Positions 8,322 through 16,427 of a stretch of 64,000 nt of DNA are shown here, one piece after another. Source of the DNA: Sporosarcina sp. ACRSL (lineage in GTDB: Bacteria > Bacillota > Bacilli > Bacillales_A > Planococcaceae); NCBI RefSeq assembly GCF_022346605.1, contig NZ_JAKRNT010000007.1:1-64000 (forward strand), written 5' to 3'. A program made the translations under genes and the position numbers. The notes beneath the pieces are model-generated. The model saw only the letters and a list, made by a program, of their open reading frames with translations. It did not search any database and was not told the origin of the DNA. How positions within the stretch are numbered: the first letter of the stretch is position 1; each line of letters begins with the position of its first letter.

Positions 8322-8543
8322 TTGAAATAATTCATGGTAATCGTAATGCTGCTCGCACTCGCAACCTTAATAAGTGCCTGCTCTTCTTCAACGGTTTTTG
8401 TGGTCCTGACAGCCAAAGAGGTCGGCATATAAAAGGCCGATCATTCAATGGTGCTGCAACAAGGCGAGAAGGCAGGAAAAGGAGTTGTGCCTACGTCGCT
8501 CCCGTACACGTTTTCCATCAAGAATATCAGAAGCCGGAAATAG
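8322..8543 (+). pseudogene. Decayed lipoprotein gene
   Basis: Reading frame 8322-8543 encodes a lipoprotein leader, FMVIVMLLALATLISACSSS, with a clear lipobox ISAC, then TVFVVLTAKEVGI, KADHSMVLQQGEKAGKGVV and a tail ending IRSRK. It is broken by a TAA at 8328, just before the leader, and another TAA at 8430. Reading through both stops gives one continuous ~73-residue protein, so this looks like a recently inactivated gene. An overlapping 81-codon frame at 8312-8557 is not protein-like. Confidence 0.6.
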
Positions 8544-8561
8544 GGAGACGTAAATAACGTA

Positions 8562-9137
8562 ATGATTGAGCCAAATGAGAAATTTAAAATGAAGAATCGT
8601 GAGGCGTTCAATATGTTTTTCGTTCAAATGTCTGGCTTCCCTGGCTCTGGAAAGTCCACACTTTCCAGACAAATTGCGAAGAGAACAGGGGCAGTCATCA
8701 TAGATCATGATATTGTAAAATCGGCTTTATTACATTCCATAGAGGATACTCCGATTGATGGAAAACTCGCTGGGAAGATTTCATACAATATTGATTGGTC
8801 TTTAATTGAATTTCACTTATCACAAGGACATAGTGTAGTATTTGACAGTCCGTGCCTTTATGAAGAAATGGTCGATCGAGGAACCAGTTTGGCTAAAAAG
8901 TATAATGCAGCATACAAATACGTAGAGTGCTACCTTAATGACTTCCATGCGATTAATGACCGATTAAAAAGTCGAGATCGCATGATAAGTCAAATAAGCG
9001 AGGTACGTTCTGAAGAGGCTTTTACATACAGCATAGAGAACAGTAAAAAACCAACTGATTATCCGTGCCTCGTTGTAGATACAGCCAAACCGTTAGAGAG
9101 TTATATTGATGATGTTGTTAATTACATAAAAGAATGA
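8562..9137 (+). CDS. AAA family ATPase / small-molecule kinase (P-loop)
   Basis: A P-loop kinase-like protein of the AAA_33/zeta-toxin-like group, with Walker A GFPGSGKST, IIDHDIVKSAL after strand 2, and VVFDSPCLYEEMVDRG as the Walker B-like region. LKSRDRMI is a likely lid. The annotated frame gives 191 residues. An internal ATG at 8613, preceded by GTGAGG, would put Walker A about 10 residues from the N-terminus, which suits the family better, so the true start may be 8613. The gene overlaps the first possible start of the next gene, suggesting an operon. Confidence 0.75.
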   Translation: MIEPNEKFKMKNREAFNMFFVQMSGFPGSGKSTLSRQIAKRTGAVIIDHDIVKSALLHSIEDTPIDGKLAGKISYNIDWSLIEFHLSQGHSVVFDSPCLYEEMVDRGTSLAKKYNAAYKYVECYLNDFHAINDRLKSRDRMISQISEVRSEEAFTYSIENSKKPTDYPCLVVDTAKPLESYIDDVVNYIKE

Positions 9138-9154
9138 GACAACAAGGAGACTAC

Positions 9155-9538
9155 ATGTTTAAAAACATAAAGGCTTGGGCGAAAAGCCTAAAGCGACAGA
9201 TATTTATCCTTTACTATGCTTATCAAGATCCAAGAACACCTTGGTATGCAAAATTATTTACAGCTTGTGTGGTTGCTTATGCGTTCAGTCCAATTGATCT
9301 AATACCGGATTTCATACCCATTCTTAGATACTTAGATGATGTCATTCTCCTTCCAATCGGAATATGGCTTGCGTTGAAAATGATACCGAACAATGTATTG
9401 TCTGACTGTGAAGTGAAGGCAGAAGAGAGGATGAAAAACGGTAAGCCGAAGAATTGGATTGTCGGTTCACTAATAGTACTCGTATGGAGTTTCATCATCA
9501 TTTGGGCATTTATAAAAATCTATAGCTTCTTCAGTTAA
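9155..9538 (+). CDS. YkvA/DUF1232 family membrane protein
   Basis: A ~127-residue protein with the DUF1232 core: PWYAKLFTACVVAYAFSPID, then LIPDFIPILRYLDDVILLP. In this family the core forms a short membrane-associated unit. A second hydrophobic segment (VGSLIVLVWSFIIIWAFI) lies near the C-terminus. The ATG at 9155 has AAGGAG seven bases upstream; an ATG at 9134 overlapping the preceding stop has no such site. B. subtilis YkvA is the nearest named relative I know. Its function is not established. Confidence 0.82.
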   Translation: MFKNIKAWAKSLKRQIFILYYAYQDPRTPWYAKLFTACVVAYAFSPIDLIPDFIPILRYLDDVILLPIGIWLALKMIPNNVLSDCEVKAEERMKNGKPKNWIVGSLIVLVWSFIIIWAFIKIYSFFS

Positions 9539-9562
9539 CGGATGAATTAGGGGGTGGCGGAG

Positions 9563-10789
9563 ATGAGGAAAATTACATTAGTACCACATCAGGTAAAGTA
9601 TGCGAAGGAAATGTCATTGTTAACTTCAACCTCAGAGGTGAAGGATGCTTTAGGACTTCAGGAAGAACATACGACAGTAGAAGGAACGATTGGATTTATT
9701 GAATTTATACTTGAACAAGAAAAGGCAGGCAAACAATATTCAAGGTGTATTTTTAATGAAAACGAGAAACTGATTGGTGTGATTACCCTTAAAGATATTG
9801 ATAGTGATAAGAGATCCTGCCATATCGGCACTTGGATAGGTCATCCATATTGGGGGTTAGGCTACAATCCATTAGCAAAGGCGAGAATACTTTATACCGC
9901 CTTTACTGAACTGGGCTTAGGCTATGTATTCGCTGGAGCGAAAGTCGATAATATTCGCTCTCAAAAAGCACAAGAAAAGTTACCTTATATAACATTATTT
10001 GTAGAAGATGATTTTCCTGAGGAACATAAGAAGCTAGAGGCACAAGTAAATGCTCCGTGTATCTTACATGTCATAGAGAAAGAAAAGTTTCTAACGTGGT
10101 ATAGGGAAACTGCAAATCTGGGAGGGAGGATCTCTATGGAAGACATTCGAAAAATGATTCGAGAGAGTAAAACGCTCGTTGGCCCTTTCCCATCATTTCA
10201 TGTGAATGAATTGCCTGATTATCCTCATGAACTATTCCTGGAATGGTTTAAAGCTGCGGTCGATAAAGGGGTACACGAACCTCATGCAATGACGCTGTCT
10301 ACAACCGACCCTAATGGCTCTCCAGATGCACGAGTTCTTATTATGAAAGATGTTGATCAGCATGGCTGGTATTTTGCATCGAGCTCTCAAAGTGAAAAAG
10401 GGAAACAAATTTCGGGGAACCCGAATGTAGCGTTAACTTTTTATTGGTCTTTAATTGGAAGACAAGTGAGAATACGTGGCACAATCGTTGAAATGGATAA
10501 AGACATCAATGCTAAAGATTTCTTGAAACGAGGGACAATAGCTCGAGCAATCACTTTACTAGGAAAACAAAGCTCCATATTACATGACCAACGTGAATTA
10601 GAAGAAGCATTAACGAATGAAATTGAAAAGATCAAGCAAGATCTACCTATCATCTATCCCGATTGGACTTTATATCGAGTGAATCCACTAGAAGTAGAGT
10701 TTTGGCAGGCGGATGAAGACCGGAAGCATACGAGAGTAAAGTATACATTCGTGAATGGTACGTGGAAAAAAGACCTGTTATGGCCTTAG
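9563..10789 (+). CDS. GNAT acetyltransferase fused to pyridoxamine 5'-phosphate oxidase-like domain
   Basis: A 408-residue open frame holding two complete enzymes. Residues ~1-185 are a RimJ/RimL-type GNAT domain (CHIGTWIGHPYWGLGY, VDNIRSQKAQEKL). Residues ~192-408 are a full PNPOx of the PdxH type, which oxidises PNP/PMP to PLP with FMN: VHEPHAMTLSTTDPNGSPDA, YFASSSQSEKGKQI, and the C-terminal WQADEDRKHTRVKY with the substrate-binding Arg/His block. An internal ATG at 10136 is preceded by GGGAGGGAGG, a near-perfect ribosome binding site. The second enzyme may therefore also be made alone from 10136-10789. The fusion may have arisen by loss of the GNAT stop codon. Confidence 0.85.
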   Translation: MRKITLVPHQVKYAKEMSLLTSTSEVKDALGLQEEHTTVEGTIGFIEFILEQEKAGKQYSRCIFNENEKLIGVITLKDIDSDKRSCHIGTWIGHPYWGLGYNPLAKARILYTAFTELGLGYVFAGAKVDNIRSQKAQEKLPYITLFVEDDFPEEHKKLEAQVNAPCILHVIEKEKFLTWYRETANLGGRISMEDIRKMIRESKTLVGPFPSFHVNELPDYPHELFLEWFKAAVDKGVHEPHAMTLSTTDPNGSPDARVLIMKDVDQHGWYFASSSQSEKGKQISGNPNVALTFYWSLIGRQVRIRGTIVEMDKDINAKDFLKRGTIARAITLLGKQSSILHDQRELEEALTNEIEKIKQDLPIIYPDWTLYRVNPLEVEFWQADEDRKHTRVKYTFVNGTWKKDLLWP

Positions 10790-10796
10790 TTCCACG

Positions 10797-11228
10797 TCAT
10801 ATAGCCTTTAACGAAAAAATTTGTAGTTGCTCGGATTGAAGGCTAAAAGAAGCAACTTTTTTCTTCCACTGCTTGACAACGTCAACGTGGTCTTTGTATG
10901 GGTAAATAATGAAATTCATTTCTTTGTTTCTGCTTGTTACGTTGATGACAAATGGAATGACATTCGTGTCTGGCTGTAGAAATGATTTTTCCGTCCCCGG
11001 AAATATATGGTGTCTTTCGATGAATTGAGCTTCATTAAAATACTTACTAAATCGATCTTTTTCTTCCTCTCCTAAATACCTTCCGTTATATGATACGGTA
11101 ATTTCTTTTGGATCAAGCTGTGGGTGAAGTGAAAATTGACGTAAAAACCATCCGACAAGTGCACTTGTGGGGCTTGTTATAAAGATTAAAATGACTCCGA
11201 TCGCGATACCAATAATCGTCCAGATCAT
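10797..11228 (-). CDS. yfmQ: YfmQ family protein
   Basis: A 143-residue protein with an N-terminal membrane anchor (MIWTIIGIAIGVILIFITSP), followed by a soluble domain with FLRQFSLHPQLDPKEITVSY, FPGTEKSFLQPDTNVIPFVI and DHVDVVKQWKKKVASFSLQS. It resembles B. subtilis YfmQ from memory; function unknown. The ATG at 11228 has AAAGGAG eight bases upstream. A longer frame to 11258 lacks such a signal. It converges with the fused acetyltransferase gene, leaving only seven bases between the stops. Confidence 0.7.
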   Translation of the reverse strand: MIWTIIGIAIGVILIFITSPTSALVGWFLRQFSLHPQLDPKEITVSYNGRYLGEEEKDRFSKYFNEAQFIERHHIFPGTEKSFLQPDTNVIPFVINVTSRNKEMNFIIYPYKDHVDVVKQWKKKVASFSLQSEQLQIFSLKAI

Positions 11229-11345
11229 TCTATCAACTCCTTTTTCTGTTGCAAGCATTGATTAAGAGTATCACAACAAATTGAAGTTGTGTTTGACAAT
11301 TTTATAACGATTAACCGTATCGGTTTACGTAGGGGTGGGAGACTG

Positions 11346-11369
11346 TTTTGTGTTCAACAATCGGGGCCA
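11346..11369 (+). repeat. TTCAACAATCGGGCC intergenic module
   Basis: The sequence TTGTGTTCAACAATCGGGGCC recurs at 20768-20787, 23131-23145, 62952-62969 and, inverted, at 39748-39762. It often follows the AACTAACGG repeat family. Confidence 0.6.
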
Positions 11370-11448
11370 GATTGCTGAGAGAGGATTACGCCTGAAAAGG
11401 ACCGGGTATTTTAAGTATTGAAAACTTCGAAAGGGAGAGGGAGAGAAT

Positions 11449-12384
11449 TTGAAGCGTACTAAAATAGCCGTAATTGGTTCAGGTTTTACAGGAGCCACAA
11501 CCGCATTATTTCTTGCACAAAAAGAGCTTGGAGACATTATTCTAGTTGATATTCCTGCTATGGAGAACCCTACAAAAGGAAAGGCACTAGATATGTTGGA
11601 AGCGAGCCCTATTCAACAATTTGATGCAAAAATTACAGGTTCGTCAGATTATAAAGACATAAGTGATTCAGACCTTGTAATTATTACTGCTGGTATCGCA
11701 CGGAAACCAGGCATGAGTCGTGATGATTTAGTAAATACAAACGCAAGTATTATGAAGTCAATAGCGAAAGAAATTAAAAAAAATGCACCCGACTCATTTA
11801 TTTTAGTCCTGACGAATCCAGTAGATGCAATGACTTATACAATACTGAAGGAAACGGGTTTTCCTAAAGAACGGATCATTGGTCAATCCGGCGTATTAGA
11901 TACAGGAAGATTTCGAGCCTTTATTGCGGAAGAGCTAAATATATCCGTGAAAGATATCACTGGATTTGTTCTTGGTGGACATGGAGATGACATGGTTCCG
12001 CTAATTCGTTATTCTTATGCAGGTGGCATTCCACTTACGACTTTAATTTCAAAAGAACGAATGAATGAAATCGTTGAACGGACTCGAAAAGGCGGAGCGG
12101 AAATCGTTGAGCTCTTAGGAAATGGAAGTGCCTATTATGCACCTGCTGCAGCACTGACTGAAATGGCAGAAGTTATCGTAAAAGACCAACGGCGTATTCT
12201 TCCAGCTATTGCTTATTTAGAAGGAGAATATGGTTATTCGGACCTTTGTTTGGGGGTTCCAGTTATTCTTAGTGGGAAGGGAATAGAAAAAGTAATTGAA
12301 TTAGAGTTATTGGATGATGAAAAAGAAGCTCTCCATGAATCGGCAAATTCTGTCAAGCAAGTGATCAATAACTTAAAACTATAA
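11449..12384 (+). CDS. mdh: Malate dehydrogenase
   Basis: A 311-residue LDH-like malate dehydrogenase (oxaloacetate + NADH to malate + NAD+; TCA cycle, cytosol). The NAD-binding [15 protein letters not shown] is at the N-terminus. [16 protein letters not shown] carries the substrate-binding arginines of the mobile loop, [10 protein letters not shown] follows, and the catalytic His is in [12 protein letters not shown]. The length is that of Bacillus Mdh (312). The start is TTG 11449, behind GGGAGAGGGAG. In Bacillus, mdh normally follows citZ-icd; here it stands alone between YfmQ and a serine hydrolase, so it may be a second or relocated copy. Confidence 0.95.
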   Translation: MKRTKIAVIGSGFTGATTALFLAQKELGDIILVDIPAMENPTKGKALDMLEASPIQQFDAKITGSSDYKDISDSDLVIITAGIARKPGMSRDDLVNTNASIMKSIAKEIKKNAPDSFILVLTNPVDAMTYTILKETGFPKERIIGQSGVLDTGRFRAFIAEELNISVKDITGFVLGGHGDDMVPLIRYSYAGGIPLTTLISKERMNEIVERTRKGGAEIVELLGNGSAYYAPAAALTEMAEVIVKDQRRILPAIAYLEGEYGYSDLCLGVPVILSGKGIEKVIELELLDDEKEALHESANSVKQVINNLKL

Positions 12385-12400
12385 ACACTCAGGTAAACAT

Positions 12401-12470
12401 TGTTGTTGGGGTGCTTTACTTCAGGAAGGAGTAAGGCCTTTTTTTATTGAACTAACGGAGCGTTATTTCA
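12401..12470 (+). repeat. AACTAACGG terminator repeat, after mdh
   Basis: GTGCTTTACTTCAGGAAGGA GTAAGGCC plus a T-run forms a terminator (GCTTTACT/AGTAAGGC). TTGAACTAACGGAGCG follows. It belongs to the repeat family that separates most genes from here to 24.5 kb. Confidence 0.8.
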
Positions 12471-12583
12471 ACAGGATTAACGATTTTTTTGTCGAACTTA
12501 GTTAATTAACGCAGCAGTTTTAATGAATCAATAGTATAAGTCAAAATCGTTTTTATAATCAATAACATGGGGGAGGTAAGTAT

Positions 12584-13630
12584 ATGGAAATTCAAAAACA
12601 AAAAGCCGAAAAAATTTTCGGAAACCTTACAAAGAAGAAGCAAATTCATGAATCTGTTCTTCTCGTAGAAAACTCCAATGGAGATGTTTCATATAGCTTC
12701 GAGTACGGGGGGAAGAATATAGATACGCCCTTCTTTATTGCAAGTATTACAAAGCTGTTCACAACCGCTTGTATTTATATGTTGAAAGAGCAGGGAAAAC
12801 TGTCACTGGATGATGAAATAACAAGATATTTAAAACAAGACACATTAAAGAACCTTCACGTATACAAAGGCAGAGAGTATTCTAATAGACTTACAATCTC
12901 GAACTTATTGTTTCATACAAGCGGATTGAGGGATGCGATTGAGGAGGGCAGCAATAAGTCGAAAAAACGTGCAATCCTATATAAGGATGTGCAAATTGAT
13001 TTTAATGAAACCTTATTAAGGACGAAGGAAATAAAACCACACTTTGCACCAGATATGGGGAAAAGAGCTCATTACGCAAATATAAACTTTGAAATCCTCG
13101 GTAAAATTATTGAAAGAGTTACTATTTCAACATTGGAAGATGTGTATAGACAATTAATTTTTGATCCCTTAGAGCTCAAAAATACTTATCTCCCGAAAGA
13201 TGAGAATGATTTTATCCCGTATATTTATTATAAGGACACTGCCTTATACCTTCCAAAATTACTGAGGAGCGTTCGCGCAAGTGGCGGTTGTGTTTCTACA
13301 GCACGTGAATTAATGGTATTTATCAAGGCTTTCTTTAAAGGAAAGCTATTTAATACAACTGTTTTTCATGAACTAAACGTAAACAACAGGTTGCAGGCTT
13401 CTATGCTTCCAATTCATTACGGTTCTGGATATATGAGAATTCCACTAAATGGCCTTGCAACACTTTTTATGGGAAAAGGTGAGTTAATAGGTCATTCTGG
13501 TTCAACAGGTTCCTTTGCATTTTACTATCCCGAAAAGGACATGTTTTTTATTGGAGATGTAAATCAAATGGAAAACCCCGCAACTCCTGTAAGGCTAGTG
13601 ATGCAACTTGCCATGTCTATAAAATCATGA
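12584..13630 (+). CDS. Serine hydrolase, beta-lactamase/penicillin-binding protein-like
   Basis: A 348-residue class C beta-lactamase-fold hydrolase. The nucleophile is in IASITKLFTT (SxxK, Ser near residue 64). The second motif Y-A-N is in AHYANINFEILG, and HSGSTGS serves as the third KTG-like motif. There is no signal peptide, so it should be cytosolic, like many esterase or peptidase members of this family rather than true beta-lactamases. GGGGGAGG precedes the ATG at good spacing. The substrate is not predictable. It stands alone between two copies of the terminator repeat. Confidence 0.88.
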   Translation: MEIQKQKAEKIFGNLTKKKQIHESVLLVENSNGDVSYSFEYGGKNIDTPFFIASITKLFTTACIYMLKEQGKLSLDDEITRYLKQDTLKNLHVYKGREYSNRLTISNLLFHTSGLRDAIEEGSNKSKKRAILYKDVQIDFNETLLRTKEIKPHFAPDMGKRAHYANINFEILGKIIERVTISTLEDVYRQLIFDPLELKNTYLPKDENDFIPYIYYKDTALYLPKLLRSVRASGGCVSTARELMVFIKAFFKGKLFNTTVFHELNVNNRLQASMLPIHYGSGYMRIPLNGLATLFMGKGELIGHSGSTGSFAFYYPEKDMFFIGDVNQMENPATPVRLVMQLAMSIKS

Positions 13631-13689
13631 AGATTAAAGTATCTTCTATGGGCGCAATTTGTTGAATAAAATCCTCGTTACTTATTGTG

Positions 13690-13770
13690 CTAAAGGGTGC
13701 CTTAGTTAACCTAGTGACTAACTGAAACGGTAGCTTTTTCTTATTGAACTAACGGAGGTTAGATCAAGAA
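13690..13770 (+). repeat. AACTAACGG terminator repeat
   Basis: GGGTGCCTTAGTTAACCTAG, then ACTAACTG, AGCTTTTTCTT and TTGAACTAACGGAGG. The core hairpin is degenerate here, but the 3' flank is intact. Confidence 0.65.
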
Positions 13771-13814
13771 AACCATTTTTTCATTCATCTAATGTAAGGA
13801 TGTGAGTTTTAGCA

Positions 13815-14375
13815 TTGAAAAAGATATTTATACCTTTATTAATCATTAATCTCTTCTTAGTAGGTTGTAATTCACATCATAATGAAATGCCGTTTATAGA
13901 ACCGACACAAGATGAACAAATAGAGCACAATGCTGAAATAGTAGGTAAAGATGATAAATTAAGTTTGGACGATGAAGTGAATGAAGCAATGACTTATGAT
14001 GAAGGACATCAAAAATTACAAAAAGTAATCGATAAATTAAATGAACATTCTTCTGGTTTGGATCGAGGGGATTATATCGGTTATATATACTCAATAGATC
14101 ACCTGTATAAATACTTGCTAGCAATTCACTATAACAATGAAGACTTATTAGATTCAAGTTACCCATATAATTATTCATATAATTCATTTGATGAATTAAC
14201 TAAGACGTATCATGAATTTGTGGATTTCAGTTCAATTGAATTGGAAGGATTGAAACATGACTTTGATATTGAAATAGAACTGAGCTATAAAAATAAAAAG
14301 ACAAATGAAATAGGGTATCTTAGTTACTTTATAAGTTATAGCAAACATGAGTTGAAAGATTTATCGGGCTTTTAG
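13815..14375 (+). CDS. Lipoprotein of unknown function
   Basis: A 186-residue lipoprotein. The leader KKIFIPLLIINLFLVGC ends in the lipobox LVGC, so the mature protein should be anchored outside the cell. The mature part is hydrophilic, with acidic and Asn/Tyr-rich stretches (YNNEDLLDSSYPYNYSYN). The start is TTG 13815 with AAGGATGTGAG upstream. I do not recognise a domain. It stands alone between terminator repeats. Confidence 0.75.
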   Translation: MKKIFIPLLIINLFLVGCNSHHNEMPFIEPTQDEQIEHNAEIVGKDDKLSLDDEVNEAMTYDEGHQKLQKVIDKLNEHSSGLDRGDYIGYIYSIDHLYKYLLAIHYNNEDLLDSSYPYNYSYNSFDELTKTYHEFVDFSSIELEGLKHDFDIEIELSYKNKKTNEIGYLSYFISYSKHELKDLSGF

Positions 14376-14379
14376 TCTT

Positions 14380-14412
14380 ATTTAATAACGGGTGCTTTAC
14401 TTGAAAAAGGAT
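14380..14412 (+). repeat. Partial terminator repeat
   Basis: ATAACGGGTGCTTTACTTGA marks the 5' half of the repeat family. The 3' half is missing, as the next gene begins at once. Confidence 0.55.
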
Positions 14413-14432
14413 ACATGACGAGGAGGGAAGTT

Positions 14433-15281
14433 ATGAAAGGTATTCCAAAGGTTTTAAATGTTATCATGTCCGTTGTTGTACTTATCCTTCTCGTAATTAT
14501 ATTTAATCAAAATAGGAATCAAACTACTCAAGACGTAAAGGTTGAAAGCTTAGTAAATCAAAATGAAGGTTTACTGGTACAAATAGAAAATCTACAAAAG
14601 GAAAATAAAGAAGTAAACAATCAAGCTCAGGAACTCTCATATATTCGACCTGAGTTTTTACAGGGAGAGTGGGATAAGATTATTTTAGAAACTTACGATG
14701 AGGAAGTAGTTATAGATTCAAAGGCTGTTATTGAAGCATTTCGAAATCAATTTGGAGGTACTAGACAAACAGATAGTCCATATCCTTCTGGTTATCCAAT
14801 AGAATTTACCTTTCACATTTACTCAGGTGATCAGAAATACACCTTTATCTCGCTAGAGAATGATTTTTTTATGAATGCTGAAATGGATACGTTTTACCGT
14901 AGTGAAAAAGATTATACGCAGCTAGCAAAGGCTTTCTTATCAAAGCCGATTGATTACCTTGATGAAAACTTGTTTAGTAAGCTCTATCACAGTGGAATGA
15001 TTGTTGGGGAAAAGGAATTTCCGTTTCCTGTATTAGATAGTTTTCGAATAAAAGGAATTGCATCATCTTTTGCTAGTATAAAAAAGGAAGAAATGAACTC
15101 ACAACCAATTGTAGAAGATTATATTGAGAAATTTATTTTCTACTATTATGGAGATAAATATTATATGACTTTGTATGATGAATACATTAATGTAAGTGAT
15201 GAGCAATCAACAATAGATCTGTGGTATAAAACACCGCAAGATGGTAATTTTAGCATACTTGCTGTTTTAAGTGCTGGATAA
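14433..15281 (+). CDS. Membrane-anchored protein of unknown function
   Basis: A ~282-residue protein with one N-terminal membrane segment (VLNVIMSVVVLILLVIIF), then a coiled-coil-prone stretch (NQNEGLLVQIENLQKENKEV) and a soluble C-terminal region exposed outside. The AGGAGGGAAGTT in front of ATG 14433 decides the start; an ATG at 14415 lies before the ribosome binding site. No domain recognised. It belongs to the row of secreted or anchored unknowns between terminator repeats. Confidence 0.7.
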   Translation: MKGIPKVLNVIMSVVVLILLVIIFNQNRNQTTQDVKVESLVNQNEGLLVQIENLQKENKEVNNQAQELSYIRPEFLQGEWDKIILETYDEEVVIDSKAVIEAFRNQFGGTRQTDSPYPSGYPIEFTFHIYSGDQKYTFISLENDFFMNAEMDTFYRSEKDYTQLAKAFLSKPIDYLDENLFSKLYHSGMIVGEKEFPFPVLDSFRIKGIASSFASIKKEEMNSQPIVEDYIEKFIFYYYGDKYYMTLYDEYINVSDEQSTIDLWYKTPQDGNFSILAVLSAG

Positions 15282-15472
15282 TAGAAGCAAATCAACTTAC
15301 TTGCTACTGGATTATTTAAAATGAACTTAGGTTTATTAATGTGATAAACCTTACGTCAACTAACGAGGCAGTTTAATTTAATCCGTTAATGGAAGTTATA
15401 ATTTCGCAGTTGACCACTACTGCGTAATAAGAAGGGAAGAAATTAAGACACGACCGAACAACCTATCCAACA
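15282..15472. other. Intergenic region with repeat fragment
   Basis: Contains CAACTAACGAGGCAGTTTAA at 15358-15377, a fragment of the terminator repeat family, and TTTATTAATGTGATAAA, a small imperfect dyad. No gene seen. Confidence 0.5.
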
Positions 15473-15503
15473 AAAAAGCCCCCTATTAAGCTTAATTAGG
15501 GGG
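15473..15503 (-). terminator. Terminator for the minus-strand 29-residue ORF
   Basis: CCCCCTATTAAG/CTTAATTAGGGGG is nearly palindromic. On the minus strand it is followed by TTTTTTG. Confidence 0.8.
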
Positions 15504-15588
15504 AAACAAGATGTGTTTCTAAAAAGAAATCTATAACCTATGGATCATTTCCTAAATCCACCAAGAAATCGGGTAGATATGGAAAAGT

Positions 15589-15678
15589 TTAACATTTTTT
15601 CTTTTTGCATTCGCCGTTATTAGCGAATATTGCGATAAAGGTACCAGACAAAACAGTCATCCATAAAATGAGATCCAT
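15589..15678 (-). CDS. Tiny membrane protein, 29 residues
   Basis: A 29-codon gene on the minus strand with AGGAGATGATAAAT just before its ATG. It reads MDLILWMTVLSGTFIAIFA and ends NNGECKKKKC, giving one membrane segment and a short Lys/Cys tail. A good ribosome binding site and a dedicated downstream terminator argue that it is real. The basic Cys-containing tail is unusual. No family recognised; a type I toxin-like or signalling peptide is possible but unproven. Confidence 0.55.
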   Translation of the reverse strand: MDLILWMTVLSGTFIAIFANNGECKKKKC

Positions 15679-15783
15679 ATTTATCATCTCCTATCGTTAG
15701 CTTAATTAGTATATGTCCGATAATGATAAAGGATTAATCAAAGATACAGTACGACCATAATGTTTAATAAAAAGCAGATGCTT

Positions 15784-15850
15784 CTTCAACTAACGACACT
15801 TTACTTAAAGATGATTAAGCTGCTTCGTAGGCTATTTTTTTGTTCAACTA
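15784..15850 (+). repeat. AACTAACG terminator repeat
   Basis: TTCAACTAACGACACTTTAC, then AAGCTGCTTCGTAGGCT and a T-run, then TTCAACTAAA. This has the 5' flank, hairpin and 3' flank of the family. Confidence 0.7.
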
Positions 15851-15871
15851 AATTTTTATAAGGTGGCAACC

Positions 15872-15976
15872 ATGATGACTAAAACTTTACCGATTGTCAT
15901 AATTCTTATTGCCTTAGTCGTTGGTGCTCTTGGCTACTTCCTATTTATGAAAGTATTTATTCCAAACATGATGTAA
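15872..15976 (+). CDS. Tiny membrane protein, 34 residues
   Basis: A 34-codon gene, MMTKTLPIVIILIALVVGAL followed by GYFLFMKVFIPNMM, with AAGGTGG seven bases before the first ATG. It has one strong membrane segment and a short C-terminal tail. Flanked by terminator-repeat fragments. Function unknown. Confidence 0.5.
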   Translation: MMTKTLPIVIILIALVVGALGYFLFMKVFIPNMM

Positions 15977-16107
15977 AGATTTCCTATGATTTAATCTAAT
16001 TTTTTTCGTAATTTGGATAGTATCATTTTAAGCTCATTCAGCCTACTTAGACAATCAGGCTATTTTCAAGAGAGATCAAATGAGATTGTGAGGGGAGGGA
16101 TTGCATT

Positions 16108-16263
16108 TTGGGTTTTGTCATAATGTTTTTAAGTATATGGGTTTGTAGCTTTGCGATAGGTAGGATTTTCAGTCGCTTTTCCAAAACATACTGGAAAAAT
16201 GATTTAGTTATTTCTTTTGCACAGTCCTTAATTATCACAACAATTTTGGTTTTTATTATGTAG
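16108..16263 (+). CDS. Small membrane protein, 51 residues
   Basis: A 51-codon gene with two hydrophobic segments (GFVIMFLSIWVCSFAIG and LIITTILVFIM) around the basic stretch RIFSRFSKTYWKND. The TTG start at 16108 is preceded by GAGGGGAGGG. It ends directly at a terminator repeat. The antisense frame 16047-16238 is a shadow. Function unknown. Confidence 0.5.
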   Translation: MGFVIMFLSIWVCSFAIGRIFSRFSKTYWKNDLVISFAQSLIITTILVFIM

Positions 16264-16267
16264 TTGT

Positions 16268-16330
16268 CTTTAAGATCATTGAGCTGCTTAGACGGCTATT
16301 TTTCTTCTCTAACTAAAGTGCAATTTAATG
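16268..16330 (+). repeat. AACTAACG terminator repeat
   Basis: AAGATCATTGAGCTGCTTAG, ACGGCT and ATTTTTC form a terminator (AGCTG/CGGCT stem). TCTAACTAAAGTGCAATT follows as the degenerate 3' flank. Confidence 0.75.
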
Positions 16331-16427
16331 GGTGGAATTGAACGGGGAATTTTGTTCAAAAGAATTTTACCTTTAATTAAATGAAATACATAAAATGTTT
16401 CTGTAATTAATTCTTGGGGGGCTAAAT

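Noticed and set aside
8312..8557. 81-codon open frame
   Set aside because: Composition is not protein-like (Arg/Asn/Cys-rich). Another frame over the same bases encodes an obvious lipoprotein leader, so this is a shadow of the pseudogene.
12584..13630. Beta-lactamase (antibiotic resistance) call
   Set aside because: The SxxK/YAN motifs place it in the broad serine hydrolase family, but it has no signal peptide and lacks class-specific features, so a resistance role is not supported.
16047..16238. Minus-strand 63-codon frame
   Set aside because: It is antisense to the 51-residue membrane protein with the better ribosome binding site, and covers repeat sequence.
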